Shown: one piece after another, positions 34,611 through 43,560 of the stretch
Numbering within the stretch: position 1 is the first letter of the stretch
Layout: every line of letters starts with the position of its first letter
DNA from: Kordia periserrulae
GTDB taxonomy: Bacteria; Bacteroidota; Bacteroidia; Flavobacteriales; Flavobacteriaceae
Direction of reading: 5' to 3'
NCBI RefSeq assembly: GCF_003054265.1
Contig: NZ_QBKT01000002.1
Coordinates: 124,001 to 188,000, forward strand
Length of the DNA stretch: 64,000 nucleotides
Translations under genes and position numbers: made by a program
The notes under the pieces: generated by a model
What the model was told of the DNA's origin: nothing
The model's input: the letters and a program-made list of their open reading frames with translations, nothing else
Databases searched by the model: none

Positions 34611-34690
34611 AAACAACGAAAAACAAACAACAAACAACAAACAACAAAAAAACGGAATACCAACACCTAATACCCAATACCCAAAACCTA
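34611..34690. repeat. Low-complexity tandem AAACAAC tract
   Basis: A heptamer-like AAACAAC run (34611-34650) followed by repeated CCAATACC/AATACCC words up to the threonine aldolase start. Similar word repetition occurs at 62.5-62.6 kb. No gene or clear promoter is seen in it. Confidence 0.6.
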
Positions 34691-34695
34691 AAAAA

Positions 34696-35718
34696 ATGCG
34701 AATAAACCTAATAAGTGATACTGTAACCAAACCTACGCCAAAAATGTTAGAAGCCATGTTTGCTGCTGAAGTTGGCGATGATGTGTTTAAAAAAGATCCA
34801 TCGATTAACAAGTTGGAGCAAAAAGTAGCAGAAATGTTTGGCAAAGAAGCGGCATTGTTTTTTCCAAGCGGAACCATGGCAAATCAAACAGCGATAAAAT
34901 TGCACACCAATCCTGGCGATCAGGTGATTTGTGATAAAGATGCACATATTTACAATTATGAAGGTGGCGGTGTGAGCTTTAACAGTGGCGCTTCGTGTAA
35001 ATTGATTGACGGACATCGCGGGATGTTTACTGCCGAGCAAGCCAAAGCAGCAATCAATCCACCAGATTTTTATCACAGTCCACTCAGCGCGTTGATTGCA
35101 CTCGAAAATACCGCAAACCGTGGTGGTGGGGCTTGTTGGGATTTTTCAGAGATTGAAAAAATTCACGCAGTTGCACGCGAACACAATTTGGGTTTTCACT
35201 TAGATGGCGCGCGTTTGTGGAATGCCTTAGTAGAAAAAGGAGAAACTCCTGCGCAATACGGAAAATTGTTTGATACCATTTCGGTGTGTTTGTCTAAAGG
35301 ATTGGGTTGTCCTGTAGGTTCTGTGTTGGTTGCGGATGAAGAAACCATTCACAAAGCATTGCGGGTACGCAAGATTTTAGGTGGCGGAATGCGTCAGGCA
35401 GGATATTTGGCTGCGGCGGGAATTTACGCGTTAGATCATCATATAGCGCGATTGGCAGAAGATCATGAAAAGGCAAAAGAAATCGGGAAGGTGTTGGAAA
35501 GTTTGTCGATTATCAAAAAAGTAGAACCGATTGAAACCAACATCATCATTTTTTATCTGCAAGATGATATTGACGAACAAGCGTTTTTGGATAAATTGAC
35601 CGAATTAGGCATTGATTTGATTGGTATGGGAAGTGGGAAACTCCGAATCGTAACACACTTAGATTACACTGCAGCAATGCATCACGAATTTTTAAAAGTG
35701 ATTCAAAAAGTCATCTAA
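34696..35718 (+). CDS. ltaE: Low-specificity L-threonine aldolase
   Basis: A 340-residue PLP enzyme that splits L-threonine or L-allo-threonine to glycine and acetaldehyde. Family landmarks are ISDTVTKPTPKM at the start, FFPSGTMANQ near residue 55, FHLDGARLWN near 168, and the Schiff-base lysine in SVCLSKGLGCPVGS near 200. Length is typical. It is a single gene ending at a bidirectional terminator. Confidence 0.93.
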   Translation: MRINLISDTVTKPTPKMLEAMFAAEVGDDVFKKDPSINKLEQKVAEMFGKEAALFFPSGTMANQTAIKLHTNPGDQVICDKDAHIYNYEGGGVSFNSGASCKLIDGHRGMFTAEQAKAAINPPDFYHSPLSALIALENTANRGGGACWDFSEIEKIHAVAREHNLGFHLDGARLWNALVEKGETPAQYGKLFDTISVCLSKGLGCPVGSVLVADEETIHKALRVRKILGGGMRQAGYLAAAGIYALDHHIARLAEDHEKAKEIGKVLESLSIIKKVEPIETNIIIFYLQDDIDEQAFLDKLTELGIDLIGMGSGKLRIVTHLDYTAAMHHEFLKVIQKVI

Positions 35719-35746
35719 AAGTAGATGAATTAAAAAAATCAACACA

Positions 35747-35774
35747 AAAAAAGCAGCTCAAAAAGCTGCTTTTA
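35747..35774. terminator. Bidirectional terminator, threonine aldolase / YegP
   Basis: AAAAGCAGCT and AGCTGCTTTT form a stem flanked by A and T runs, so both convergent transcripts can use it. Confidence 0.85.
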
Positions 35775-35792
35775 CTATAAAAAAATATTTTT

Positions 35793-36122
35793 CTATTCTG
35801 TTAAGTCTTTTGTTTCTGCGCTTCCTGCATTTTTCTTTACAGATTCAATTCCGTTCTCCATTCCAGCTTCGCTAGCGTACATTTGACTCGTTCCAATAAT
35901 TTGACCATTTCCTGCTTTTAAACTGAAATGAAACTTACCGTTTTTAGCCGTTTTACGTTCAAATTTGCTATCGTCTGTTGAATTCTTTTTACAAGATTCA
36001 ATTCCGTTTTTAGCACCACTTTTATCAGCATATCCTTGGCTAGACATGATGATTTGTCCATTTTTTGCTTTTAAGTTAAAATAGAATTTTTGATTGTTTT
36101 CACTTTGGAATAATTCAAACAT
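35793..36122 (-). CDS. DUF1508 / YegP-like double-repeat protein
   Basis: A 109-residue protein made of two similar units of about 50 residues, with FYFNLKAKNGQIIMSSQGYADKSG in the first and FHFSLKAGNGQIIGTSQMYAS in the second. This is the UPF0339 (YegP) family, small soluble proteins of unknown function often stress-related. The tail ends NAGSAETKDLTE. It is a single gene on the minus strand. Confidence 0.88.
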   Translation of the reverse strand: MFELFQSENNQKFYFNLKAKNGQIIMSSQGYADKSGAKNGIESCKKNSTDDSKFERKTAKNGKFHFSLKAGNGQIIGTSQMYASEAGMENGIESVKKNAGSAETKDLTE

Positions 36123-36295
36123 AGTTATGTAGAGATTTAGTTAAGATGAGTAAATATATCAAAAATATATGGTAAAAGAAATGCTGATGACGGCAATTTT
36201 AAAAGTTTGTACAGGTTTTTTCCCTAAAAAATGTTGTTTGCCGATAAAAATGTTGCTTTTAACCTAAATTTAAAATAGCATCATAGTATCGTAAC

Positions 36296-36324
36296 TTGTT
36301 TTATGAAGCAAAAAAATAATTTTG
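36296..36324 (+). promoter_or_regulatory. Bacteroidota promoter of the OmpA-repeat gene
   Basis: TTG (36296-36298), 18-nt spacer, TAATTTTG (36317-36324), a full TAnnTTTG match. It lies about 50 nt before the start codon. Confidence 0.6.
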
Positions 36325-36376
36325 TATCTTAATAAACAATAAAAACAATAATCGAATAACTAATCATTTTAAAGAC

Positions 36377-38059
36377 ATGAGAAAAAAATTAGTAGTTGGA
36401 CTGGCATTTGTTTTTGGTTCTTTTGCTTTTGGGCAAGATTTACCAACAAATCCAGAACCAGGAAAATGTTATGTCCGTTGTGTGACGCCTGATGTATATG
36501 AAAATCAGGAAGTACGCGTTATGGTATCGCCAGCTTACAAAAAGCTGAAAGTTGTCCCAGCAACATATACCAATGTAAACGAAACAGTTGTATCAAAAGT
36601 AGCAGGTGAAGAATTGGCTGTAGTTCCAGCAGTGTACGGAACTGAAACTTTTGATGTTGTAACAAAAGAAGCTTCTCAACGCTTAGTGAAAGTGCCATCT
36701 ACTTCAAGTAGAGAAACGGAAACTGTAGTTGTAAAAGAAGCGAGTTACAAACTGAAAATTGTTCCTGCGGTATATGAAAACAGAACTTTTGAAGTGGTCA
36801 CAAGACCAGCATATCAAAAGGTAGAAATTGTTCCTGCGGTGTATGAAACAAGAGATGTTGTAATTCCTGTAAAGGAAGCATCGCAACGTTTGGAAGTGAT
36901 TCCTGCAGAATGGGGACAAGAAACAGTAACGTATAAGAAAAGAGAGTTTGGTTCATCCATTAGCATTACCAAAGCATCTTTTACAGACGATTTTGAAACG
37001 GTTGAAATCAAACCAGCTGCTGCTGAATGGCAAATGAGTGAAATTCCTCCAGCTGACTGTAATTCTTCCAATCCTGACGATTGTAGATATTGGTGTTACA
37101 AAGCAATTCCTGCTCAAAACGAAATTATTCCTGTAAAGCGTTTAGCAGCCGATGCTTCTTCTGTAAGAACTCCTGATTGCGATCCAAATAATAACGGTGG
37201 AAAACCATGTGGTGAAGGAACATTTACTAGAACAATTATGGTAAAACCTGCAAGTACACGTATTATAGAGATTCCAGGTACCACAAAAACCATTAAGAAA
37301 ACAGTAATGGTAACGCCACCAACAACGCGTATTATTGACGTGCCAGCGGAAGTAAAAACAATGACGCGTAGAGTGATGGTAACGCCACCAACTACAGAGC
37401 GAATTGAAATTCCAGCAGTAACAGAAACTGTACGAAAAACAATCATCACGAATGAAAGTACGCGTGTAGAAGATATTCCTGCTGTAAGTCAAACATACAA
37501 GAAAACTGTAATGACTCAAGCACCAACCACAAGAACTATTCCTGTAGCGCAAAAGGAAACTACCTTAAAAACTACAAAATTGGTAGAAGATGCACGTGTA
37601 GTGGAAACAGAAGTTCCTGCAGTATACAAAACAGTTACAAAAGAAGTATTGACTAAGAAAGGTGGATTAACTACTTGGAAAGAAGTTGATTGTAAATTTT
37701 TAACGTATAACGACTTAAATATTAATTGGAACTTAGGAAGTGCAACGTTAACGCCTGCTGCAAAGCGTGAAATTGACACAAAATTATTACCAGTGTTACA
37801 AACAGGTGTATCTGTAGAAATTGCATCGCATACAGACTCTAGAGGTTCTGCAGCAAGCAACGAAGCATTGTCGCAAAGAAGAGCCCAAGCGGTGACCAAT
37901 TACTTAATTTCAAAAGGAATCAATCCTAGTAAAATTGTATCTAACGGATACGGTGAAAGAAGATTGGTAAACCGTTGTAAAGATGGAGTTTCTTGTACAG
38001 AAAGAGAGCATTTACAAAACAGAAGAACGCAATTTAGAGTATTAGATCAAAAGAACTAA
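36377..38059 (+). CDS. OmpA-family outer-membrane protein with twelve ~23-residue repeats
   Basis: A 560-residue exported protein with signal MRKKLVVGLAFVFGSFAFGQ. About six repeats of 23 residues lie before residue 200, with the pattern VPAVYxTxTFxVVTKEASxRL. After a Cys-containing region (PADCNSSNPDDCRYWCY) a second set of about six follows with VMVTPPTTRIIDVPAEVK-type units. The last 110 residues are an OmpA C-terminal peptidoglycan-binding domain (LTPAAKREID, EIASHTDSRGSAASNEALSQ, VSNGYGERR). It likely links the outer membrane to the wall with a long repetitive outer or periplasmic stalk. Confidence 0.9.
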   Translation: MRKKLVVGLAFVFGSFAFGQDLPTNPEPGKCYVRCVTPDVYENQEVRVMVSPAYKKLKVVPATYTNVNETVVSKVAGEELAVVPAVYGTETFDVVTKEASQRLVKVPSTSSRETETVVVKEASYKLKIVPAVYENRTFEVVTRPAYQKVEIVPAVYETRDVVIPVKEASQRLEVIPAEWGQETVTYKKREFGSSISITKASFTDDFETVEIKPAAAEWQMSEIPPADCNSSNPDDCRYWCYKAIPAQNEIIPVKRLAADASSVRTPDCDPNNNGGKPCGEGTFTRTIMVKPASTRIIEIPGTTKTIKKTVMVTPPTTRIIDVPAEVKTMTRRVMVTPPTTERIEIPAVTETVRKTIITNESTRVEDIPAVSQTYKKTVMTQAPTTRTIPVAQKETTLKTTKLVEDARVVETEVPAVYKTVTKEVLTKKGGLTTWKEVDCKFLTYNDLNINWNLGSATLTPAAKREIDTKLLPVLQTGVSVEIASHTDSRGSAASNEALSQRRAQAVTNYLISKGINPSKIVSNGYGERRLVNRCKDGVSCTEREHLQNRRTQFRVLDQKN

Positions 38060-38080
38060 ACTTTAGAATAGTATAATGAT

Positions 38081-38112
38081 AAAAGGGAAACCAAAACGGT
38101 TTCCCTTTTTTT
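38081..38112 (+). terminator. Intrinsic terminator after the OmpA-repeat gene
   Basis: A 12-bp stem (38081-38092 with 38098-38109) and T run. Confidence 0.9.
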
Positions 38113-38154
38113 GTAAGTAGTGTGGATTGACTAATTTTTAATGTGATGTTTGAT

Positions 38155-38478
38155 TTACGAAAACATGTCCATGCCAGGAATATTTGGCATGCCATCTTTG
38201 GCAACTGCGGCAACTTCAGCTTCATGCACTTCACCAGCACGTTTAATGGCTTTATTTAAGGTCAGAATTAGATAGTCTTCCAACTGTTCTTTATCTTCCA
38301 GCAATTCATCTGAGACTTCTATCGCTTTAATTTCTCTATTTGCCGTTACCGTTACTTTCAATAAACCATCAGAGCTTTGTTCATCAATCAAAACAGTATG
38401 TAAACGCTCTTTCGTTTCTGCTACTTTTTGCTGGGTTTCTTTAAGTTTTCCCATCATTCCCATTAAGTCTCCAAACAT
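38155..38478 (-). CDS. YbaB/EbfC nucleoid-associated protein
   Basis: A 107-residue DNA-binding protein of the YbaB/EbfC family. It opens [25 protein letters not shown], then has beta strands [23 protein letters not shown], as in family members. It binds DNA as a dimer and is usually near recR/dnaX elsewhere; here it is a single gene between oligopeptidase and OmpA genes. Confidence 0.9.
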   Translation of the reverse strand: MFGDLMGMMGKLKETQQKVAETKERLHTVLIDEQSSDGLLKVTVTANREIKAIEVSDELLEDKEQLEDYLILTLNKAIKRAGEVHEAEVAAVAKDGMPNIPGMDMFS

Positions 38479-38546
38479 TTGTGTATATAATTAAAGGTTA
38501 CTATGGACAAAATTATTAAATTGTGGACTTTTAAATAAATTTTTAA

Positions 38547-40679
38547 ATGAAAAAAAGTATCATCATCTTTCTGATGACCGCGACACTATTAAATTCTTGT
38601 AAAGAGCATTTACCAACTATGAAAAATGAAATACCTGTGCCTACCATCGCCAAAAAACCTACAAAACTTGAAAAACATGGCGATGTTAGAATCGACAACT
38701 ATTATTGGTTGAACGATAGAGAAAATCCTGAAGTCATTGCCTATTTAGAAGCTGAAAATACCTACAATGATGCCATGACAGCACACACAAAGGATTTTCA
38801 AAAAGATTTATTTAATGAACTCAAAGGAAGAATCAAAGAAGACGATTCTTCTGTTCCCTATAAACTTAACGGATATTGGTACATAAAACGATACGAAGAA
38901 GGCAAAGATTATCCAATTCATACTCGAAAAAAAGGTTCGCTTGATGCGCCAGAAGAAATATTGTTTGATGTCAACGAAATGGCAAAAGGACATTCGTATT
39001 ATAAACTTACAGGCATCAATATCAGTCCCGATAATAAACTCGCTGCATTTGGTGTGGATACCATAAGTAGACGTCAATACGTGATTCATATCAAAAATCT
39101 GGAAACAGGAGAAATTTATAAAGAAAAGATAGAAAATACAACGGGAAGTTCCACGTGGGCGACGGATAATAAAACGTTATTTTACGCCAATAAAGATGAG
39201 CAAACGCTGCGTTCGGAAAAAATATACAAACACAAACTTGGTGACGATGTAGTAAATGATGAGGTGGTTTTTCATGAAGAAGACGAAACCTTTATCACCT
39301 TTGTGTACAAAACAAAATCTAGAAAATACATTGTCATTGGCTCGTATAGTACGTTGACAATGGAATACCGAATTTTAGAAGCGGACAATCCAGATGGAGA
39401 ATTCAGAATCTTTCAGCCACGCGTGCGAGGGCTGGAATACGGAATTTCTCATTATGACGATCATTTTTATGTAATGAGTAACAAAGACGCTGCTATCAAC
39501 TTTAAACTCTCCAAAACTCCAGAAGATAAAACAGGCATGGAGCATTGGGAAGACATCATTCCGCATCGTCCAGATGTATTGTTGGAAGATGTTGACATCT
39601 TTAAAGACTATTTGGTATTGAGTGAACGCTCCAATGGTTTAAATAAAATCAGAATCATCCGTTGGGACGGAAGCGAAGACTACTACTTGCCTTTCGACAA
39701 TGAAACGTATACCGCAAATACGAGCGTCAACGTGGACTTTGATACTAAAATTTTACGATATTCTTACAATTCCATGACAACGCCAGCTTCGGTAATTGAT
39801 TTTAACATGGAAACCAAAACCAAAGAAGTCAAAAAAGAACAAGAAGTGTTGGGAGGAAAGTTTGACAAAAACAATTATATGTCCGAGCGTTTATGGGCAA
39901 CTTCGGCAGATGGTACCAAAGTTCCAATGTCTGTTGTCTACCGCAAAGGAATCAAAAGAGATGGAAGCAATCCAGTATTGCAATATGCGTATGGTTCGTA
40001 TGGAAGCACCATTGATCCGTATTTTTCTTCGGCGCGATTAAGTCTTTTAGACAGAGGATTTATATATGTCATAGCCCATGTACGCGGTGGCGAATACTTA
40101 GGTAGAAACTGGTACGATGATGGAAAATTGATGGACAAAAAAAATACCTTTACTGATTTCATTGCTTGCTCAAAATACCTCATTGAACAAAAATATACGT
40201 CGCCTGAACATTTATATGCTTCTGGTGGAAGTGCTGGCGGACTATTAATGGGCGCCATTGCAAATATGAATCCGGAATTATACAAAGGTATCATTGCGTC
40301 AGTTCCTTTTGTAGATGTTATCACTACAATGTTAGACGATAGCATTCCACTCACTACTGGAGAATATGACGAATGGGGCAATCCGAACGAAAAAGAATAT
40401 TATGACTATATGAAGTCGTATTCACCGTATGACAATGTGGAAGCAAAAAAATATCCAAACATGTTAGTCACGACAGGTTTGCACGATTCGCAAGTACAAT
40501 ATTGGGAGCCAGCGAAGTGGGTTGCCAAGCTTCGCGAACTAAAAACGGATAGCAATATTTTGCTATTGCATACCAACATGGATGCGGGTCATGGCGGTGC
40601 TTCTGGACGCTTTGAAGCCTTGAAAGAAGTAGCCGAAGAATACGCGTTTTTACTAGACTTAGAGAATATAAAAGAGTAA
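38547..40679 (+). CDS. ptrB: Oligopeptidase B (S9A), lipoprotein
   Basis: A 710-residue serine oligopeptidase. The N-terminus is a lipoprotein signal (IFLMTATLLNSC, lipobox Cys near residue 17), which would anchor it in a membrane. A beta-propeller (about 70-430) is followed by an alpha/beta hydrolase domain. Catalytic Ser is in YASGGSAGGLLMG and catalytic His in MDAGHGGASGRF near the C-terminus. It cuts short peptides, usually after basic residues. It is alone, 83 nt before capA. Confidence 0.9.
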   Translation: MKKSIIIFLMTATLLNSCKEHLPTMKNEIPVPTIAKKPTKLEKHGDVRIDNYYWLNDRENPEVIAYLEAENTYNDAMTAHTKDFQKDLFNELKGRIKEDDSSVPYKLNGYWYIKRYEEGKDYPIHTRKKGSLDAPEEILFDVNEMAKGHSYYKLTGINISPDNKLAAFGVDTISRRQYVIHIKNLETGEIYKEKIENTTGSSTWATDNKTLFYANKDEQTLRSEKIYKHKLGDDVVNDEVVFHEEDETFITFVYKTKSRKYIVIGSYSTLTMEYRILEADNPDGEFRIFQPRVRGLEYGISHYDDHFYVMSNKDAAINFKLSKTPEDKTGMEHWEDIIPHRPDVLLEDVDIFKDYLVLSERSNGLNKIRIIRWDGSEDYYLPFDNETYTANTSVNVDFDTKILRYSYNSMTTPASVIDFNMETKTKEVKKEQEVLGGKFDKNNYMSERLWATSADGTKVPMSVVYRKGIKRDGSNPVLQYAYGSYGSTIDPYFSSARLSLLDRGFIYVIAHVRGGEYLGRNWYDDGKLMDKKNTFTDFIACSKYLIEQKYTSPEHLYASGGSAGGLLMGAIANMNPELYKGIIASVPFVDVITTMLDDSIPLTTGEYDEWGNPNEKEYYDYMKSYSPYDNVEAKKYPNMLVTTGLHDSQVQYWEPAKWVAKLRELKTDSNILLLHTNMDAGHGGASGRFEALKEVAEEYAFLLDLENIKE

Positions 40680-40694
40680 TTAAAAAATTTAACT

Positions 40695-40702
40695 TAAATT
40701 TG
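40695..40702 (+). promoter_or_regulatory. Candidate -7 box upstream of capA
   Basis: TAAATTTG is a full TAnnTTTG match 60 nt before the start codon, but no clear -33 TTTG is found at the usual distance. Confidence 0.4.
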
Positions 40703-40762
40703 CAAGGTTTTGCACGTTTACAAAACATATAAAATAAAACCCTGTACAACTTAATAGTTTTT

Positions 40763-41803
40763 ATGGAACAACAAATTAATGCTTTTGATAATGTACTCGA
40801 ACTTATCGGAAATACACCTTTGATAAGATTAAAACACATCACAAAAAATATTAAAGGAAACTTCTATGCTAAGGTTGAGGCATTCAATCCAGGACATTCA
40901 ACAAAAGATAGAATTGCTTTATACATTATTGAAGAGGCAGAAAGAAAAGGCATCATCAAACCTGGTGATACTATTATAGAAACGACTTCAGGAAACACAG
41001 GATTTAGTATTGCCATGGTAAGTATCATTAAAGGATACGAATGTATATTAGCCGTAAGTTCTAAATCTTCCAAAGATAAAATAGACATGTTGCGTTCTAT
41101 GGGCGCAAAAGTATATGTTTGTCCTGCACACGTAAGCGCTGATGATCCGCGTTCGTATTATCAGGTTGCAAAACGTATTCACGAAGAAACGAAAGGCTCT
41201 GTATATATTAATCAATATTTCAACGAATTGAATATTGACGCACATTACAATACAACAGGACCAGAAATTTGGAATCAAACCAACGGAGCTATCACGCACT
41301 TAGTGGCATGTAGTGGAACAGGAGGAACGATTTCTGGAACAGCAAGATACTTAAAAGAACAAAATCCGGACATCAGAATATTAGGTGTGGATGCCTATGG
41401 TTCGGTATTGAAAAAATATCATGAAACGCGTGAATTTGATTCGGAAGAAATCTATCCATATCGCATAGAAGGATTGGGGAAAAACTTAATTCCAACTGCA
41501 ACCGATTTTGACGTGATTGATAAATTCGTCAAAGTAAAAGACGAAGAAAGTGCACACAAAGCACGTGAAATCTCTAAAACAGAAGGTTTATTTGTTGGAT
41601 ATACCAGCGGTGCAGCCATGCAAGCGATTGAGCAATTGGCAGAAGAAGGTGAATTTGATGAAAACAGTAATGTGATTGTTATCTTCCCAGATCACGGTTC
41701 GCGCTATATGAGTAAAGTGTACAGTGACGAATGGATGAGCGCACAAGGCTTTTTTGACAGTAAAAATATTGAAGAAGCGCAAAAAATAGAATATATAAAA
41801 TAA
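40763..41803 (+). CDS. capA: Cysteate synthase-like PLP enzyme (CapA type)
   Basis: A 346-residue fold type II PLP enzyme close to cystathionine beta-synthase/cysteine synthase. Landmarks are [15 protein letters not shown], the Schiff-base lysine in [22 protein letters not shown] near residue 78, and the glycine loop [15 protein letters not shown]. No CBS pair is attached. Capnocytophaga CapA makes cysteate from O-phosphoserine and sulfite for sulfonolipids. Adjacency to a serine-palmitoyltransferase-like gene makes that role the best choice here. A cysteine synthase or cystathionine beta-synthase function is the alternative. Confidence 0.8.
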   Translation: MEQQINAFDNVLELIGNTPLIRLKHITKNIKGNFYAKVEAFNPGHSTKDRIALYIIEEAERKGIIKPGDTIIETTSGNTGFSIAMVSIIKGYECILAVSSKSSKDKIDMLRSMGAKVYVCPAHVSADDPRSYYQVAKRIHEETKGSVYINQYFNELNIDAHYNTTGPEIWNQTNGAITHLVACSGTGGTISGTARYLKEQNPDIRILGVDAYGSVLKKYHETREFDSEEIYPYRIEGLGKNLIPTATDFDVIDKFVKVKDEESAHKAREISKTEGLFVGYTSGAAMQAIEQLAEEGEFDENSNVIVIFPDHGSRYMSKVYSDEWMSAQGFFDSKNIEEAQKIEYIK

Positions 41804-41833
41804 TAGCAGTTTTATCTGTCTAACATATTCAAA

Positions 41834-41865
41834 AGCAGCATACTAACAAGTATGTTGCTTTTTTT
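41834..41865 (+). terminator. Intrinsic terminator after capA
   Basis: A 10-bp stem with one G-T pair (41834-41843 with 41850-41859) and T-run to 41865. It separates capA from capB transcription. Confidence 0.85.
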
Positions 41866-41921
41866 GTAATATACATTCCAAATCCTCAAAAATTTTCTCA
41901 AAAAAGTAGCAATCTAACATA

Positions 41922-41965
41922 AACTGTCAATAATTATGTCAGACAGTTAAAAATATTTATTTTTG
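41922..41965 (+). promoter_or_regulatory. capB promoter with a candidate operator
   Basis: TATTTTTG (41958-41965) is a TAnnTTTG match, with TATG 19 nt upstream as a weak -33 box. AACTGTC (41922-41928) and GACAGTT (41942-41948) form a dyad across the -33 region, so a repressor or activator site is possible. Confidence 0.5.
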
Positions 41966-42037
41966 CCGTTGAAGTTTTCAAAAAAACTTCATACATTACC
42001 ATAACCCGAATTGATACATATAGAAAAACTGAGATAG

Positions 42038-43297
42038 ATGAAGGATTTATTTGCTAAAATTTACAAGGACAAAGGACCACTAGGAAAATGGGCATCACAA
42101 GCAGAAGGATATTTTGTTTTTCCGAAATTAGAAGGTGAAATTTCAAATCGTATGAAATTTCAAGGGAAAGATGTAATTACTTGGAGTATCAACGATTACT
42201 TAGGCTTGGCAAACCATCCTGAAGTTCGTAAAATTGACGCAGAAGCAGCTGCAACATACGGTTCTGCCTATCCAATGGGGGCACGTATGATGTCTGGTCA
42301 CACAGACTTACATGAGCAATTGCAAAATGAATTAGCTGCATTCGTAAATAAAGAAGCAGCTTATTTACTAAACTTCGGATATCAAGGAATGGTATCTACC
42401 GTAGATGCATTGGTTTCTAAAGACGATATCATTGTGTATGATGTAGATTCACATGCATGTATCATTGACGGAGTGCGTTTGCACATGGGAAAACGTTTTA
42501 CGTTTAAGCACAACGACATTGAAAGTTTAGAAAAAAACTTAGAGCGTGCTACCAAAATGGCAGAGCAAACTGGCGGTGGGATTTTAGTGATTTCTGAAGG
42601 AGTGTTTGGAATGCGTGGAGAACAAGGAAAACTAAAAGAAATTGTAGCACTTAAGAAAAAATACAATTTCCGTTTATTTGTAGATGATGCACACGGTTTT
42701 GGAACTTTAGGAAAAACAGGAGCTGGAGCAGGAGAAGAGCAAGGCGTACAAGACGAGATCGATGTATATTTCGCAACCTTTGCAAAATCCATGGCAAGTA
42801 CAGGAGCATTTATTGCAGCAGATAAAGAAATTATCGATTACTTAAAATACAACTTGCGTTCGCAAATGTTCGCAAAATCATTACAAATGCAATTGGTCGT
42901 TGGAGCGTTAAAACGTTTGGATATGTTACGCACGATGCCAGAATTGAAAGAAAATCTTTGGAAAATCGTAAACGCATTGCAAAGCGGACTCAAAGAACGC
43001 GGATTTGACATTGGAACAACACAAAGTTGTGTCACGCCTGTGTACTTGAAAGGAAGCATTCCTGAAGCGATGGCGTTGGTAAAAGACTTGCGTGAAAACC
43101 ACGGAATCTTCTGTTCCATCGTAGTCTATCCAGTCATTCCAAAAGGACTCATTCTATTACGAATGATTCCAACAGCATCACATACCTTACAAGATGTAGA
43201 AGAGACCTTAGAAGCATTCTCAGCAATCCGTACACGCTTAGAAGACGGAACGTATAAAAGAGTTTCTGCGAAGTTGATGGAGATGATGGGAGAGTAG
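42038..43297 (+). CDS. capB: Cysteate C-fatty acyltransferase-like enzyme (CapB type; alpha-oxoamine synthase)
   Basis: A 419-residue fold type I PLP enzyme of the alpha-oxoamine synthase family (serine palmitoyltransferase, KBL, AONS). Landmarks are WSINDYLGLANHPEV, the stacking-His region in DVDSHACIIDG, DDAHGFGTLG near residue 220, and the PLP lysine in ATFAKSMASTGAF near 250. In Bacteroidota the branch with a neighbouring cysteate synthase condenses cysteate with an acyl-CoA to give dehydrocapnine, the sulfonolipid precursor. A serine palmitoyltransferase is the alternative. It is transcribed from its own promoter after capA. The final reductase is not in the window. Confidence 0.82.
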   Translation: MKDLFAKIYKDKGPLGKWASQAEGYFVFPKLEGEISNRMKFQGKDVITWSINDYLGLANHPEVRKIDAEAAATYGSAYPMGARMMSGHTDLHEQLQNELAAFVNKEAAYLLNFGYQGMVSTVDALVSKDDIIVYDVDSHACIIDGVRLHMGKRFTFKHNDIESLEKNLERATKMAEQTGGGILVISEGVFGMRGEQGKLKEIVALKKKYNFRLFVDDAHGFGTLGKTGAGAGEEQGVQDEIDVYFATFAKSMASTGAFIAADKEIIDYLKYNLRSQMFAKSLQMQLVVGALKRLDMLRTMPELKENLWKIVNALQSGLKERGFDIGTTQSCVTPVYLKGSIPEAMALVKDLRENHGIFCSIVVYPVIPKGLILLRMIPTASHTLQDVEETLEAFSAIRTRLEDGTYKRVSAKLMEMMGE

Positions 43298-43324
43298 TTC
43301 TCTTAAAAAATATATTTATTTAGG

Positions 43325-43357
43325 AACCGTGGCTAGTTTTTAGTTGCGGTTTTTTTT
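43325..43357 (+). terminator. Weak terminator after capB
   Basis: AACCG and CGGTT with G-T-rich inner pairing enclose a short loop, then a run of T. Confidence 0.5.
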
Positions 43358-43493
43358 ATGTCCTATCACTATTTAAAAATGTTTTTTCAACTTAAAACCA
43401 ATAAAATTCATTTTTCAATCGCTCCTTAAAACATACATTATTAAACACTTACATTTTCATTTTTAAATTTATTAAGATTAAGTCTAAATAAAC

Positions 43494-43524
43494 TTTGAAA
43501 ATAAAACTTCCGATAATATATTTG
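43494..43524 (+). promoter_or_regulatory. Bacteroidota promoter of the DUF4856-imelysin cluster
   Basis: TTTG (43494-43497), a 19-nt spacer, TATATTTG (43517-43524). This is a perfect match to the Bacteroidota promoter consensus and is the clearest one in the window. It lies 37 nt before the start codon. Confidence 0.8.
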
Positions 43525-43560
43525 CAGTGTTAAAAACAATACCTCAAAAAAAATCAAAAA

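Noticed and set aside
40763-41803. Simple cysteine synthase annotation
   Set aside because: The adjacent alpha-oxoamine synthase gene makes the sulfonolipid role more likely, though cysteine synthesis is not excluded.
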